64,000 nucleotides of DNA from CAWKCE01 sp032127035 (GTDB taxonomy: Bacteria; Actinomycetota; Actinomycetes; JAHEKZ01): positions 496,001 through 560,000 of the forward strand of contig CAWKCE010000005.1 of assembly GCA_963848085.1 (NCBI GenBank). The letters are read 5' to 3'. Each line of letters starts with the position of its first letter. Within the stretch, counting starts at the first letter, position 1. Shown in pieces: positions 45,189 to 54,121 of the stretch. The notes beneath the pieces were generated by a model. The model was not told the DNA's origin, ran no database searches, and saw nothing but the letters and a program-made list of their open reading frames with translations. The translations under genes were made by a program, and so were the position numbers.

Positions 45189-46826
45189 CTAGACGACCCC
45201 GTGCTCGTACGCGTAGGCGGTCGCTGCCGACCGCGATGAGACGTCGAGCTTGGCGAAGATGTTGCTCACATGGCGGGCAACGGTCTTCTCGCTGATCACC
45301 AGCTCGAGCGCGATCGCTCGGTTCGTCGCCCCGGTCGCCAGCAGCCGGAGGACCTGGACCTCGCGCGATGTCAGTGACCCCGCACCAACTGTTGCGCCGT
45401 GCTCCATCAGGCGCTCCACGGTGACGACGTCATGAGCCGCTCCCAGCTGGTGGAAGGCCACCCGGGCGGCGTCGAACTCCATCTCCGCTGACTCGGAGTC
45501 ACCGAGCTCCCGGCGAGCCAACCCGATGAGCATCCGAACTCGGGCCGCGTCGTAGGGCGCGGACAGCTCCTGCCACAGACGCCACGCCTTGCGCAGTGTG
45601 TGAAGTGCCGACTGCGCCTCGCCCGAGGCCAGCTCGACACTTCCCTGAGCCTGGGTTGCCAACGCGACGAGCAGGGGCGCCCGCAGCTCCGCAGCCAGGG
45701 CAGACAGCTCGTCGGCAGCTGCAGTCGCCGCCTCCACCCCAGCGGCGGCCAGCTCGATCTCGACGCAGGCGGGAAGGAGCCTGGACCGGGCCAACCGGTC
45801 GGGCGCCTCGTCCAGCGCCAGCTGGATCGCACTTCGAGCCACCTCGACCCGCCCTTGCGCCAGAGCGAGGAGCGCCAGCCCCGGCTGTGGTTCGTGACCC
45901 GATGTGTGGGCCAGTCGAAACGCCTGGTTCGCCTGGACGAACTCGCCCCGCAAGCGGTGCAGCTCCCCCTGCTGGTAGTGGGCCATCCCGACAGCCGGCT
46001 GCCCTGGGGGGTCCGACAACCGGGCCCGCGCCAGATGGACCTCGCGCATCGCATCGGACCAGTCACCCTGTCGCTGCATGATCTCCGAGCGGTGGACCAG
46101 GCACTGTCCGCGGTAGGGCACGAGGTCCGGCTGGCTCTCGCTCCATCGACTCAGGGCACGCGTCCACTCGTTCGCGCGACCGAGATCGTACGTCTCCTGG
46201 CAGATGATGATCGTTGCGCAGTACGCGATGCCGGCCACCACGGCCTGCACCTCACCCGCGGTGACCGACACCATGACCTCGTCGAACAGGGCCACGCCCC
46301 CCGCGCTGTCTCCCTCCAGCACCGTTACGTGGCCCAGACCCAGCCTGGCCAGCGCCAACACGTCGCAGTCATGGAGACGGCGACCAATCTCCAGCGCCTC
46401 TCCCAGGGTGGACCGAGCCGCGGAGAGGTCGTGCACGGAGAGCTGCTGGACTCCAAGTGCGGCCAGAACGAGTCCCCGTTCCGCGCACTCGACCCCGCAG
46501 TCGTTTAAGCAGCTCTGGGCGCGGGCAAGCCAACCGCCGCCTCGCGCCACCTCGCCGGCATTCAGCAGCTGGAACGCCGCCCAGAACGCGCACCGAGCCG
46601 CCCCAGGTAGCTCCTCGTCGTCCAGCCTCAGCTGGTAGGCCCGCGCCCACGCGTCAACGCTGGCTTCGTCCTGCCCCACCAGGTACGCCACACCCGCCAG
46701 GTGCTCCAGGTCAGGTGCCTCCAGAGCCGACTGTGCGTCAGCTTCCGTCAGCAGCGCGAAGGCCGGCTGCCATGCCTGCTCGCGAAGCGCGTCTCGTCCG
46801 CGCCGCAGCGGGCTGACGTCCTCCAT
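45189..46826 (-). CDS. LuxR-family regulator with TPR-like helical repeats
   Basis: 545 aa. Residues 1-470 are Ala/Leu-rich helical repeats of TPR type with no ATPase or receiver motif. A C-terminal LuxR/FixJ HTH (about 483-543) has the LTSREVQVLRLLATGATNRAIA start and ISEKTVARHVSNIFAKLDVSSR recognition helix (both read in pieces here). It may be a truncated MalT/LAL-type regulator without the ATPase, a form seen in actinobacteria. It lies ahead of the flavin monooxygenase gene on the same strand. Confidence 0.88.
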   Translation of the reverse strand: MEDVSPLRRGRDALREQAWQPAFALLTEADAQSALEAPDLEHLAGVAYLVGQDEASVDAWARAYQLRLDDEELPGAARCAFWAAFQLLNAGEVARGGGWLARAQSCLNDCGVECAERGLVLAALGVQQLSVHDLSAARSTLGEALEIGRRLHDCDVLALARLGLGHVTVLEGDSAGGVALFDEVMVSVTAGEVQAVVAGIAYCATIIICQETYDLGRANEWTRALSRWSESQPDLVPYRGQCLVHRSEIMQRQGDWSDAMREVHLARARLSDPPGQPAVGMAHYQQGELHRLRGEFVQANQAFRLAHTSGHEPQPGLALLALAQGRVEVARSAIQLALDEAPDRLARSRLLPACVEIELAAAGVEAATAAADELSALAAELRAPLLVALATQAQGSVELASGEAQSALHTLRKAWRLWQELSAPYDAARVRMLIGLARRELGDSESAEMEFDAARVAFHQLGAAHDVVTVERLMEHGATVGAGSLTSREVQVLRLLATGATNRAIALELVISEKTVARHVSNIFAKLDVSSRSAATAYAYEHGVV

Positions 46827-46937
46827 GCGCCCTCCTTGGGCCCGCCACGTTGGCCCAGCAGATCGCCAACTCTCGCATTGCTACTCCTTCACGCGCCAGG
46901 GAACAAGGCACGGCACGGCGCCGCGACCCTGCCACGC

Positions 46938-46973
46938 AGACCGGCCCCGACCCTTACGGGTCGGGGCCGGTCT
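46938..46973 (-). terminator. strong hairpin downstream of the 5'-nucleotidase gene
   Basis: A 16-bp perfect stem, AGACCGGCCCCGACCC (46938-46953) with its complement (46958-46973), closes a 4-base loop. It is 22 bp past the stop of the nucleotidase gene. No U-run follows, as is common in GC-rich actinobacteria. It would also work in the other direction and shields the LuxR gene start region. Confidence 0.85.
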
Positions 46974-46995
46974 GAACCGTCGCAGGTCGGCCGGG

Positions 46996-48771
46996 TCAGC
47001 TTTCGTTGACCCGGTCGGTGCTGGGCGGTGCAACTGGGCTGAACGTGCCCAGGTAGTTAATCAGTGCTTGAAGGTCGTTCCCGCCGTCGAGCCTGGGTGA
47101 CGTGACCGTGCCCAACGTGGTGAAGTTGTCGCCACCATCGGCCAGGAAGTTGTTCACGGTGACGCTGTAGTTGGCGGTTGGGCTGAGAGCCACTCCGTTC
47201 AGCTTGACGTTGCTCACCGTGACCGACGTACAGTTCCCGGCCACGATCGTCTTGGACAGGTCGTAGGTGAAGCCGTTCGACACCCCGAGGTGCAGGAACG
47301 GCCGGCTCGAGCCGATTGGCTGGCACTGCTCCTCCAGCGTCGACACGATCTGCGTGCCCGTCATCGAGTACGTCACCAGAGTGTTCCCGAACGGCTGGAA
47401 CGTGAACGCCTCACCATAGGTGACGACACCATCTCCCTCAGTTCCGGACTGCGCGAATGTCAGATCCGACCGGACCCCGCCCGGGTTCATGAAGGCGATG
47501 TCAGCGAAGTTCGATGACGTCGCCCACAGCTGGGCATCTGCGACCAGGTTGCCTGCAGCCGACTCCACGCCACGGTCGGACCCATCGGTGCCGCCTCGGT
47601 TGATATTCGCGGTGATGGTGCCAACCGGGTCGTTGCCCGCCGCGTCGAACAGCGGCTGCCACTTCTCGATGATCGCCGTCAGCGCCGGGTCGGGCGTGAT
47701 GGCGGACTGGAAGACGGCGTGGTTCGTGGCCGTGCTGAGGTCGCGACGCACGTCCTGGGTTCGCTTGTCCAGAACCAGGTTCAGCTCGGAGACCACGCGG
47801 CCGTACGAGTAGGCACTGGTCACGATCCGCGGCTGACCCGCGGAGTCGGGAAGCACACAGTTGTACGGCAGGTGGGTGTGACCGGTGACCATCGCGTCGA
47901 TCTCAGGGTCGAGCGCGTCGTTGATCGCGACGATCGGGCCGGAGATCCCGACACAGGCGTCCACGTCACCCGGGGGCGGTGTCTGTGAACCACCCTCGTG
48001 CAAGAGGACCACGATCGCCTCGACTCCCCGCGCCTTCAGCTTGGGCACGAGCGCATTCGCTGTCTCTGCCTCGTCGAGGAAGTCCCAGCCTTGGATGCCC
48101 GCGGCGGCGACGAGGGTGTCGGTGGCCTCGAGAGTCATCCCGATAAAGCCAACCTTGACGCTTTCGACCTTCTTGATCCAGTACGGGGGCAGCGGCGTCT
48201 TGCCGGACTTCTCGTTTACGACATTGGCGGCAAGCCAGCTGAAGTCGGCGCCGGCGTAGGGGGCGTCCGGGAAGTAGCAGCCGTCGACGGGGTGACAGCC
48301 GCCCTTCTGCATGCGCAGCAGCTCGGTCACGCCCTCGTCGAACTCGTGGTTGCCCACGCTCGACACGTCGAGGCCCATCGCGTTCAGTGACTCCACCGAC
48401 GGCTCGTCGTGGAAGAGTCCGGAGAACGCCGGCGAGCCGCCAATGAGGTCACCGGCCGCCACCGTGAGGCTGTGCTTGTTGCCTTGTCGAAGCGTGTTGA
48501 GCTCCGACGAGAGGTACTCAGACCCTCCCGCGGCCGCGCCGTCCACCGCGCCGGGCGTACTCGCCTGGAGGTTTCCGTGGTAGTCGTTGAACGCGAGCAG
48601 CTGGAGCTGGACGAGCTGGCCCGGCGGATCGGGTTTCTTGGCCGACGCTGGGTTGGCCGCCAGTGCCAGCGGTGCCAGGGCCAACGCCGAGGCCGTCATG
48701 GCCGCGGCCAACCGCCGCCGTCCCTTCGATCGCGAGCCAACTGACGCTTGGATCCCAGCGGTCGTGGACAA
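46996..48771 (-). CDS. secreted bifunctional 2',3'-cyclic-nucleotide phosphodiesterase / 5'-nucleotidase family protein
   Basis: 591 aa. A Tat/Sec-like signal peptide (about 15-45, ending AANPASAKK) is followed by the calcineurin-like domain: AFNDYHGN at about 60-67, VGNHEFDEG, VTGHTHLPY, then the 5'-nucleotidase C-terminal domain (about 385-560) with MNPGGVRSDL and YGEAFTFQPFGNTL. It dephosphorylates extracellular nucleotides. The start codon is TTG (48771), with a GGGAGGG site nine bases before it; no in-frame ATG precedes the signal peptide. Confidence 0.93.
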   Translation of the reverse strand: MSTTAGIQASVGSRSKGRRRLAAAMTASALALAPLALAANPASAKKPDPPGQLVQLQLLAFNDYHGNLQASTPGAVDGAAAGGSEYLSSELNTLRQGNKHSLTVAAGDLIGGSPAFSGLFHDEPSVESLNAMGLDVSSVGNHEFDEGVTELLRMQKGGCHPVDGCYFPDAPYAGADFSWLAANVVNEKSGKTPLPPYWIKKVESVKVGFIGMTLEATDTLVAAAGIQGWDFLDEAETANALVPKLKARGVEAIVVLLHEGGSQTPPPGDVDACVGISGPIVAINDALDPEIDAMVTGHTHLPYNCVLPDSAGQPRIVTSAYSYGRVVSELNLVLDKRTQDVRRDLSTATNHAVFQSAITPDPALTAIIEKWQPLFDAAGNDPVGTITANINRGGTDGSDRGVESAAGNLVADAQLWATSSNFADIAFMNPGGVRSDLTFAQSGTEGDGVVTYGEAFTFQPFGNTLVTYSMTGTQIVSTLEEQCQPIGSSRPFLHLGVSNGFTYDLSKTIVAGNCTSVTVSNVKLNGVALSPTANYSVTVNNFLADGGDNFTTLGTVTSPRLDGGNDLQALINYLGTFSPVAPPSTDRVNES

Positions 48772-49099
48772 AGCGAATCACCCTCCCAGTAGTGCCCGAG
48801 GGGAAGACCGTGGGCGACAAACACACGTCAGGCGATGACGACGTGTCTAGCACACCCTCCGAGGTCGCGCCCGCGGCCAACGGGCTGGCCGCCAGGTTCG
48901 CGACCCAACTCGTGCGCTTATAGCCGGTATCCGCCGGGATGTCGGAAATGCCGGTGAGCAGGACCCTGGAGGCTGCACACCGGAAGTGCCCTCCACCTCC
49001 GCACGCCCTCCCGTTCCCCTCGACCACCCTCTCGTAGGGTCAGTGCCGACAGCACCCGCACAGCGACCCCTGCATCGCGAGCCGGAGGAGAACAACCGC
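48772..49099. promoter_or_regulatory. divergent intergenic region, 328 bp
   Basis: This stretch separates the 5'-nucleotidase (leftward) and the hydrolase (rightward) and must hold both promoters. I see no coding frame or RNA here; there is a GCTTATAGCCGG segment (48916-48926) that could be part of a -10 region but nothing definite. Confidence 0.5.
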
Positions 49100-50743
49100 G
49101 TGAACGACACCGGCCAGCGACGGCGGTTCCGCTACACCCTCCCCGGTGCATGGGTGGCACTGGTCTTCGGGTGCCTTGCCTTCACCCCGTCGCTGCTCCC
49201 CCGAGGTGCCCTGCTGCAGGGTGCCTTGTGCGGGATCAACGCGGCCATCGGCTACGGCTTTGGGGTCCTCGGTGCCTGGGTGTGGCGGGCGTTCGCCGAC
49301 CGCGAGCAGCGCCCGCCAAGGAAGCGCAGCTGGCGCGCCTTCGCGGTTGTGGCACCCCTGGTGGCGCTGGCCTCCTACATTGTGGGTCGCTACTGGCAGA
49401 CCCAGCAGCGCGAGCTACTCGGCATGGACACCGGCGCTTCGCCCCAGCAGCTGCTGATCCCCGTGGTCGCTGCCCTGCTCTTCGTAGCGCTGGTGGCGCT
49501 GAGCCGAGCCCTCAACCACCTGTACCACCGGCTGGCCCGAGGGCTGCGGCGCTGGATCGGCCCGAAGGCAGCGACCGCAGTTGGCTGGACCGCAGTTGTC
49601 GGCGGCACCTACTTCGTCGTGAGTGGCCTGCTGCTGGGCACCCTGGCCGATCTCGCCAACGAGGGCTTCTCGGTGCGCAACGGCATCACCCAAGACGGCG
49701 TGGTCGAAACGACGTCGTCGCTGCGTTCCGGTGGGCCGGACTCACTTGTCACGTGGGACTCCCTGGGGCGGGAGGGACGCACCTTCATCGGGCGTGGTCC
49801 GTCGGCCGGCGACATCTCAGCGTTCACCGGCCAGCCTGCCCAGGAGCCCATTCGCGCCTTCGCCGGCCTGGAGTCGGCCGGCGACACGGAGGAGCGCGCC
49901 GCGCTGGCGGTGGCAGACCTGGAGCGCGCCGGAGGCTTCGACCGCAGCTATCTCATGGTCGCTACGACGACGGGAAGCGGCTGGGTCTCACCCGGCGGCG
50001 CCGACAGCTTCGAGTACATCAACGGCGGGGACTCGGCGATCGTGGCCATCCAGTACTCCTACCTTCCGTCGTGGATCTCCTACCTCGTCGACCAGGTCAA
50101 GGCACGTGAGGCTGGGCGCGCGCTGTTCGACGCCGTGTACGAGAGGTGGATCGAGCTGCCGGAGGACGATCGTCCCGAGCTCATCGTGTTCGGGGAGAGC
50201 CTCGGCTCCTTCGGTGGTGAAGCCGCCTTCAGCGGTGAGCAGGACCTCGCCAACCGCACCTCGGGAGCGCTGCTGACCGGACCACCCAACTTCAACGTGC
50301 TGCACCAGGAGTTCACCGCCAACCGGGACGAGGGAAGCCTGGAGGTCTCACCCATCTACCGGGGCGGGCGCATCGTCCGCTTCGACAACAAGACAGACGG
50401 CGCCATCGAACCGGTCGGAGCCCCCTGGGACGGCACCCGGATCCTGTACGTGCAACACCCGTCCGACCCCATCGTGTGGTGGTCGCCCGACCTGATCCTC
50501 CACGAGCCGGACTGGCTCGACGAGCCGGCAGGCTACGACGTGCTGGGCCAGATGTTCTGGATGCCGTTCGTCACCTTCTGGCAGATCAGCGCGGACCTCC
50601 CGACGGCCACTGCTGTCCCGGGGGGCCACGGCCACCTGTACACGCCCACCTACGTGGACGCGTGGGCGACGATCCTGCAGCCGGAGGGGTGGACACCCGA
50701 CAAGCAGGCCGAGCTCGAGCAGATCATCACCGCCGAGTCCTGA
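49100..50743 (+). CDS. membrane-anchored alpha/beta-hydrolase (Abhydrolase_9 type)
   Basis: 547 aa. The N-terminal half has four transmembrane helices (about 13-165), matching the 'alpha/beta-hydrolase family N-terminus', and the C-terminal half is the catalytic domain with nucleophile motif GESLGSFG (Ser about 373) and a distal His near GGHGHLYTP. Such proteins are typical of actinobacteria; their substrates are unknown. GTG at 49100 with GGAGGAG ten bases upstream. Confidence 0.88.
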   Translation: MNDTGQRRRFRYTLPGAWVALVFGCLAFTPSLLPRGALLQGALCGINAAIGYGFGVLGAWVWRAFADREQRPPRKRSWRAFAVVAPLVALASYIVGRYWQTQQRELLGMDTGASPQQLLIPVVAALLFVALVALSRALNHLYHRLARGLRRWIGPKAATAVGWTAVVGGTYFVVSGLLLGTLADLANEGFSVRNGITQDGVVETTSSLRSGGPDSLVTWDSLGREGRTFIGRGPSAGDISAFTGQPAQEPIRAFAGLESAGDTEERAALAVADLERAGGFDRSYLMVATTTGSGWVSPGGADSFEYINGGDSAIVAIQYSYLPSWISYLVDQVKAREAGRALFDAVYERWIELPEDDRPELIVFGESLGSFGGEAAFSGEQDLANRTSGALLTGPPNFNVLHQEFTANRDEGSLEVSPIYRGGRIVRFDNKTDGAIEPVGAPWDGTRILYVQHPSDPIVWWSPDLILHEPDWLDEPAGYDVLGQMFWMPFVTFWQISADLPTATAVPGGHGHLYTPTYVDAWATILQPEGWTPDKQAELEQIITAES

Positions 50744-50820
50744 GCGAGGTCCCGCGCACTCCCGACGATCTGAGCAGTCGCGTCGACGTCACCCGAGCAG
50801 CACCCGCCCCGGGACGCTGT

Positions 50821-51156
50821 CTACATCCCGGGAATGGGCATGGCCTCGTGCACTTCGATCTCGCAGCCGCCAGGCATGGTGAGGTGCGGATGCACCTTCG
50901 CGAGCTCCACGGCCGCGTCGAAGTCGGCGGCCTCGATGATCGAGTAGCCGGACACTTCGCGGGTGCTCGGTGCCGTCCCGTCGGCGGAGACCCGGGTTCC
51001 GCCACCCAGCGGGGTGCCGAAGTCGACCATCCCCTCGCCTACCCTGGCCGCCCACGCGTTCCACTCCCCCATCACAGCGTCCATCTGCTCCGGACTGGGC
51101 GGCGCCGCGTCGGCGGGCGACATGGGCGCGTGGTAGATGAAGACGAACTTGGCCAT
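50821..51156 (-). CDS. YciI-family protein
   Basis: 111 aa, the DGPF/YCII dimeric alpha-beta fold, with KFVFIYHAP at the start, the 'WNAWAARVGEGMVDFGTPLGGGTRV' segment and ADFDAAVELAKVHPHL helix. Similar proteins often sit with sigma-ECF or SRPBCC genes. ATG at 51156; it is 67 bp downstream of the SRPBCC-fusion gene on the same strand and may belong to that ArsR-controlled unit. Confidence 0.87.
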   Translation of the reverse strand: MAKFVFIYHAPMSPADAAPPSPEQMDAVMGEWNAWAARVGEGMVDFGTPLGGGTRVSADGTAPSTREVSGYSIIEAADFDAAVELAKVHPHLTMPGGCEIEVHEAMPIPGM

Positions 51157-51223
51157 GAGCGTGCTCCTTCTCCTTGTGTGAGTTGACCTCTTGCTGTCTC
51201 GAAAGCGGTGACAGCGCGCTCGA

Positions 51224-52204
51224 TCAGGCCGCCATCGGGCGGCGGCCCGCGAAGGCGGCGAGCTGGTCGAGAGCACCGGCACCCGGGGCAGGCTCCACCT
51301 CGTCGGCGAACGACCCGCCCGCCCGGCCGTCGGGCACGACCCCGTCGGCCAGGCTGCGCACGTACGTCACCACCTCGTCGGACACCCGCAGCTGCCTTCC
51401 GCTTCCCTGTGCAAGGTCCCAGCCGTGCAGCAGCAGCTCGATGGGCAGGATCGACGCCGCGTAGGCCGCGGGCATCTCGTGCCCCCCCGGACCCGGCACG
51501 TTTCCCTCGAGGCCCCTGCGACGCCAGCCGTCGATGGCCTGCCCGGCCATGACGGACACTCGGTTCTCCAAGGACCCTGCCTCGGGGTTCACGACGTCCG
51601 CCCCGGCCATCGCCCCCAGCTGGCTCAGCGAGCTCATCAGGTGCTTGGCCAACTCGTGACACGTGAGCTCCGTGCACGGCGTCGGCTTGGGCTGGTCTTC
51701 CGGGGTGAGACTGCGCAGCAGGGGCTGGACGGCAGCGAGGACGGCGTCCGCTGCGGTCAACGGGTCGAGCGTCTCGGGTGCCCACGCCCAGTCGTCCGGC
51801 TCGATCGTCCCAGTGCTCGCCAGCTTCTCCAGCCGGTCCACGTAGTGGTGCCACCCCACCGCATGACGCTCGGCCTGCTCGGCGGTCAGGCCGTCGTGCA
51901 CGAGGGTCACCAACGAGCCGCCCTCGGCCGGCTCGACGGTCACCGTCACCGTGGACGCGTCCGGTGGCAGGGCGTCGTCGCCGTCCCAGCCCCAGCCGAA
52001 GACGATCCGCTTGCCGGGCTCCACCTCCGTGAACGTGCCCGACGCGACATGCCCGGGAGTGATCGTCCACCGGTACCCGCCGCCGGCTCGCAGATCGACG
52101 ATCGCCGACACTGCCTGCCATCGGCGGAGCCGCTCAGGATCAGTGATCAAGGCGTACGCCTCGTCCGGCGACACGGGCAGGTGGGCTGTCTTGGTGAAGC
52201 TCAT
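51224..52204 (-). CDS. SRPBCC domain fused to a mycothiol-enzyme-type (TIGR03086/DinB) domain
   Basis: 326 aa. Residues 1-145 are an AHSA1-like SRPBCC domain (SPDEAYALITDPERLRRWQAV near 12-32; GWHHYVDRLEKLAS near 118-131). Residues 150-315 look like the TIGR03086/maleylpyruvate-isomerase helical bundle with the TPCTELTCHELAKHLM-like opening (His in the CHELAKH motif) and LLLHGWDLA. The two modules are usually separate, so this is a fusion. Its start overlaps the ArsR stop by four bases (ATGA). Confidence 0.87.
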   Translation of the reverse strand: MSFTKTAHLPVSPDEAYALITDPERLRRWQAVSAIVDLRAGGGYRWTITPGHVASGTFTEVEPGKRIVFGWGWDGDDALPPDASTVTVTVEPAEGGSLVTLVHDGLTAEQAERHAVGWHHYVDRLEKLASTGTIEPDDWAWAPETLDPLTAADAVLAAVQPLLRSLTPEDQPKPTPCTELTCHELAKHLMSSLSQLGAMAGADVVNPEAGSLENRVSVMAGQAIDGWRRRGLEGNVPGPGGHEMPAAYAASILPIELLLHGWDLAQGSGRQLRVSDEVVTYVRSLADGVVPDGRAGGSFADEVEPAPGAGALDQLAAFAGRRPMAA

Positions 52205-52506
52205 CGGGCGCTCCTCAGGGCGTGGGAATCGGCGACGAGCACGTCCAGCTCGTCGGTCCAGAACTTGTCGATCTCGGCCTGTAGCTGCCGGAGACCGGAC
52301 GACCGGACCCGGTAGATCCGCTGGCGGCCCACCTTCTCCGGCTCGACGAGACCGACCTCGGCCAGCAGCAGCAGGTGCTGCGAGATCGCCGAGCGGGTCA
52401 CCGTGAAAGCGCTGGCGATCTCGGTGACCGACAGCGGGCGGGCCGCCAGCAGCTGCAGGATGCGTCGCCGGTTGGGCTCGGCAGCGACGGACAGAGCATC
52501 AGGCAC
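52201..52506 (-). CDS. ArsR-family transcriptional regulator
   Basis: 101-aa winged helix: ALSVAAEPNRRRILQLLA (about 4-21), recognition helix VTRSAISQHLLLLAEVGLV (about 35-53) and a C-terminal dimer helix. Without metal-site cysteines. It heads the operon with the SRPBCC fusion (ATGA overlap) and probably YciI. A 10-bp perfect inverted repeat (52510-52535) starts four bases ahead of its ATG. Confidence 0.92.
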   Translation of the reverse strand: MPDALSVAAEPNRRRILQLLAARPLSVTEIASAFTVTRSAISQHLLLLAEVGLVEPEKVGRQRIYRVRSSGLRQLQAEIDKFWTDELDVLVADSHALRSAR

Positions 52507-52509
52507 GGC

Positions 52510-52535
52510 AATACGTTAGCGGTGACTAACGTATT
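52510..52535. promoter_or_regulatory. perfect 10-bp inverted repeat at the ArsR start
   Basis: AATACGTTAG (52510-52519) and CTAACGTATT (52526-52535) are exact reverse complements with a 6-bp spacer. The site begins 4 bp upstream of the ArsR ATG, so binding would block its own transcription. AT-rich relative to surroundings. Confidence 0.8.
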
Positions 52536-52599
52536 TGTCACTCGACCGCGCACGAATGTCCATGGACGTGCACCAGCCGCTCTCTGCGCAAGTGAGGAG

Positions 52600-53160
52600 C
52601 TACGCCAGCGCGATTTCCTCGCAAAGGCGAACGCTGCGCTCAATGCCCGCCCGGTCACCCAGGATGAGCGCGGTCAGCCACATCCCGTTCTGAATGACCA
52701 CGACATCGGTTGCCCGGTGCAGAGCCTCCTTCCGCCGCAGGCCGGGCCGGGCTGCTGCGATCAGGGTGGCGAGTCGGTCGCGGTAGCGAGTCTGGGACTC
52801 GTTGTTGATCTGCGCGTAGACCGGATCGATCGGAGCCAGCGCCCACAGCTGGAGGCGAGCACTCAGGTATTCGCTGCGCAGGAACTCCTCGTCGGCGACA
52901 CGACGCAGCACCTGGCGAGTTGCCTCCTCGGCGTCCTCGCCGGGGTGCTCCGGAATCAGTTGGGAGTCCTGGTCACCGATGCGACGCAGGGCCGCCGCGA
53001 TGAGAGCGGTCTTGCTCTCGTAGTAGTAGTTCATCAGACCGAGTGCGACATCTGCCTCGCGGGCCACAGCGCGCATGCTGACTCCGTCCATCCCGTCTCT
53101 CGACAGCAGCGTCACCACGGCGTCAAGGATTCGCCCCTCGGTGTCTCGCTCCTCACTCAT
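52600..53160 (-). CDS. TetR-family transcriptional regulator
   Basis: 186 aa. The N-terminal HTH (about 8-55) has ILDAVVTLLSRDGMDGVSMRAVAREADVALGLMNYYYESK read in pieces, and the ligand-binding C-terminal domain contains RATDVVVIQNGMWLTALIL. It overlaps the 3' end of the dehydrogenase gene by 8 bp, so it is the third gene of the Rieske/dehydrogenase operon and probably controls it through the palindrome at 55289-55304. A broken relative of its C-terminal half is at 15357-15634. Confidence 0.93.
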   Translation of the reverse strand: MSEERDTEGRILDAVVTLLSRDGMDGVSMRAVAREADVALGLMNYYYESKTALIAAALRRIGDQDSQLIPEHPGEDAEEATRQVLRRVADEEFLRSEYLSARLQLWALAPIDPVYAQINNESQTRYRDRLATLIAAARPGLRRKEALHRATDVVVIQNGMWLTALILGDRAGIERSVRLCEEIALA

Positions 53161-54121
53161 GCGGCCTCGCCGTGAGGTCTCGCATCGGCTCACTGGCGCG
53201 CAGCATCGCAACGATCAGCGCATCGCGTTCCGCACTGAGCTCCTGCACCGATCTCCCCTGCGCGGCGTCGGAGACGCCGCTCACGAGCGCGGCCGCCGTC
53301 TCCGCATCCAGGCGCGGCTCGCCGAGGGTGTCCCACCACCGGTTGAAGCTGTCGGCGTAACGATCGCAAAATGCCGCCAGGCCGCCCTCGCCGGCGGCCA
53401 AGTGGAAGATCATGGTTGGGCCCATCGCCGCCCACCGAAGACCGGGCCCCGACCGGACGGCCCGGTCGACGTCCTCAACGCTGGCGACGCCCTGGGTAAC
53501 GAGGTTGATCGCCTCACGCCAGAGCGCAGCCTGCAGTCGGTTGGCGACGTGCCCCGGCACCTCCCGCTTCACCTCGATGGTGACCTTTCCCAGTGCCTCG
53601 TAGAAGGCGCGGGACTCGTCGACCACACCGGAGGCGGTTCGCTCGTTCCCCTGGACTTCGACGAGTGGGATCAGGTGCGGCGGGTTGAAGGGATGCCCCA
53701 GCACGAACCGATCCGGCGCCTTCCAGCCTGCCTGCATCTCGGTGAGCGTCAGACCCGAGGCGGAACTCGCCACCACTGTGGAGGCAGCGAGGATCGGCTC
53801 GATCTGCTTGTACAGCGCATGTTTGATGTCCAGACGCTCCGGGACACTTTCCTGCGCGAAGCCTGCGCCGTCGACTGCCGAGCGAGCATCGGAGTGGAAG
53901 GTGAGCGCGTCAGGGTCGCCCCGCTTTGCGAGCCCAAGCTCCGTCAGCGTGGGCCAGGCGTTCGCGACATGCCGGCGTACCCGGTCTGGGGTCGAGGGAT
54001 CGGGGTCGAACATCGCGACGGACTTGCCCGCCGCCAGGAAAAGAGCCGTCCAGCTGGCCCCGATCACGCCGCCTCCCAGCGACGCAACGTGGCGAGTGGA
54101 CGCGGCGCCGGGTTGGCTCAC
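53153..54121 (-). CDS. 3-hydroxyacyl-CoA dehydrogenase family protein, L-carnitine dehydrogenase-like
   Basis: 322 aa, NAD-dependent. Rossmann motif GGGVIGASW (about 16-24), then SASGLTLTEMQ and the GHPFNPPHLIPLVEV block (about 141-155), which is particularly close to carnitine 3-dehydrogenases. It would oxidise the 3-hydroxyl of a trimethylammonium acid such as L-carnitine; carnitine itself is an inference. ATG overlaps the stop of the Rieske gene (ATGA at 54118-54121). Confidence 0.85.
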   Translation of the reverse strand: MSQPGAASTRHVASLGGGVIGASWTALFLAAGKSVAMFDPDPSTPDRVRRHVANAWPTLTELGLAKRGDPDALTFHSDARSAVDGAGFAQESVPERLDIKHALYKQIEPILAASTVVASSASGLTLTEMQAGWKAPDRFVLGHPFNPPHLIPLVEVQGNERTASGVVDESRAFYEALGKVTIEVKREVPGHVANRLQAALWREAINLVTQGVASVEDVDRAVRSGPGLRWAAMGPTMIFHLAAGEGGLAAFCDRYADSFNRWWDTLGEPRLDAETAAALVSGVSDAAQGRSVQELSAERDALIVAMLRASEPMRDLTARPHE

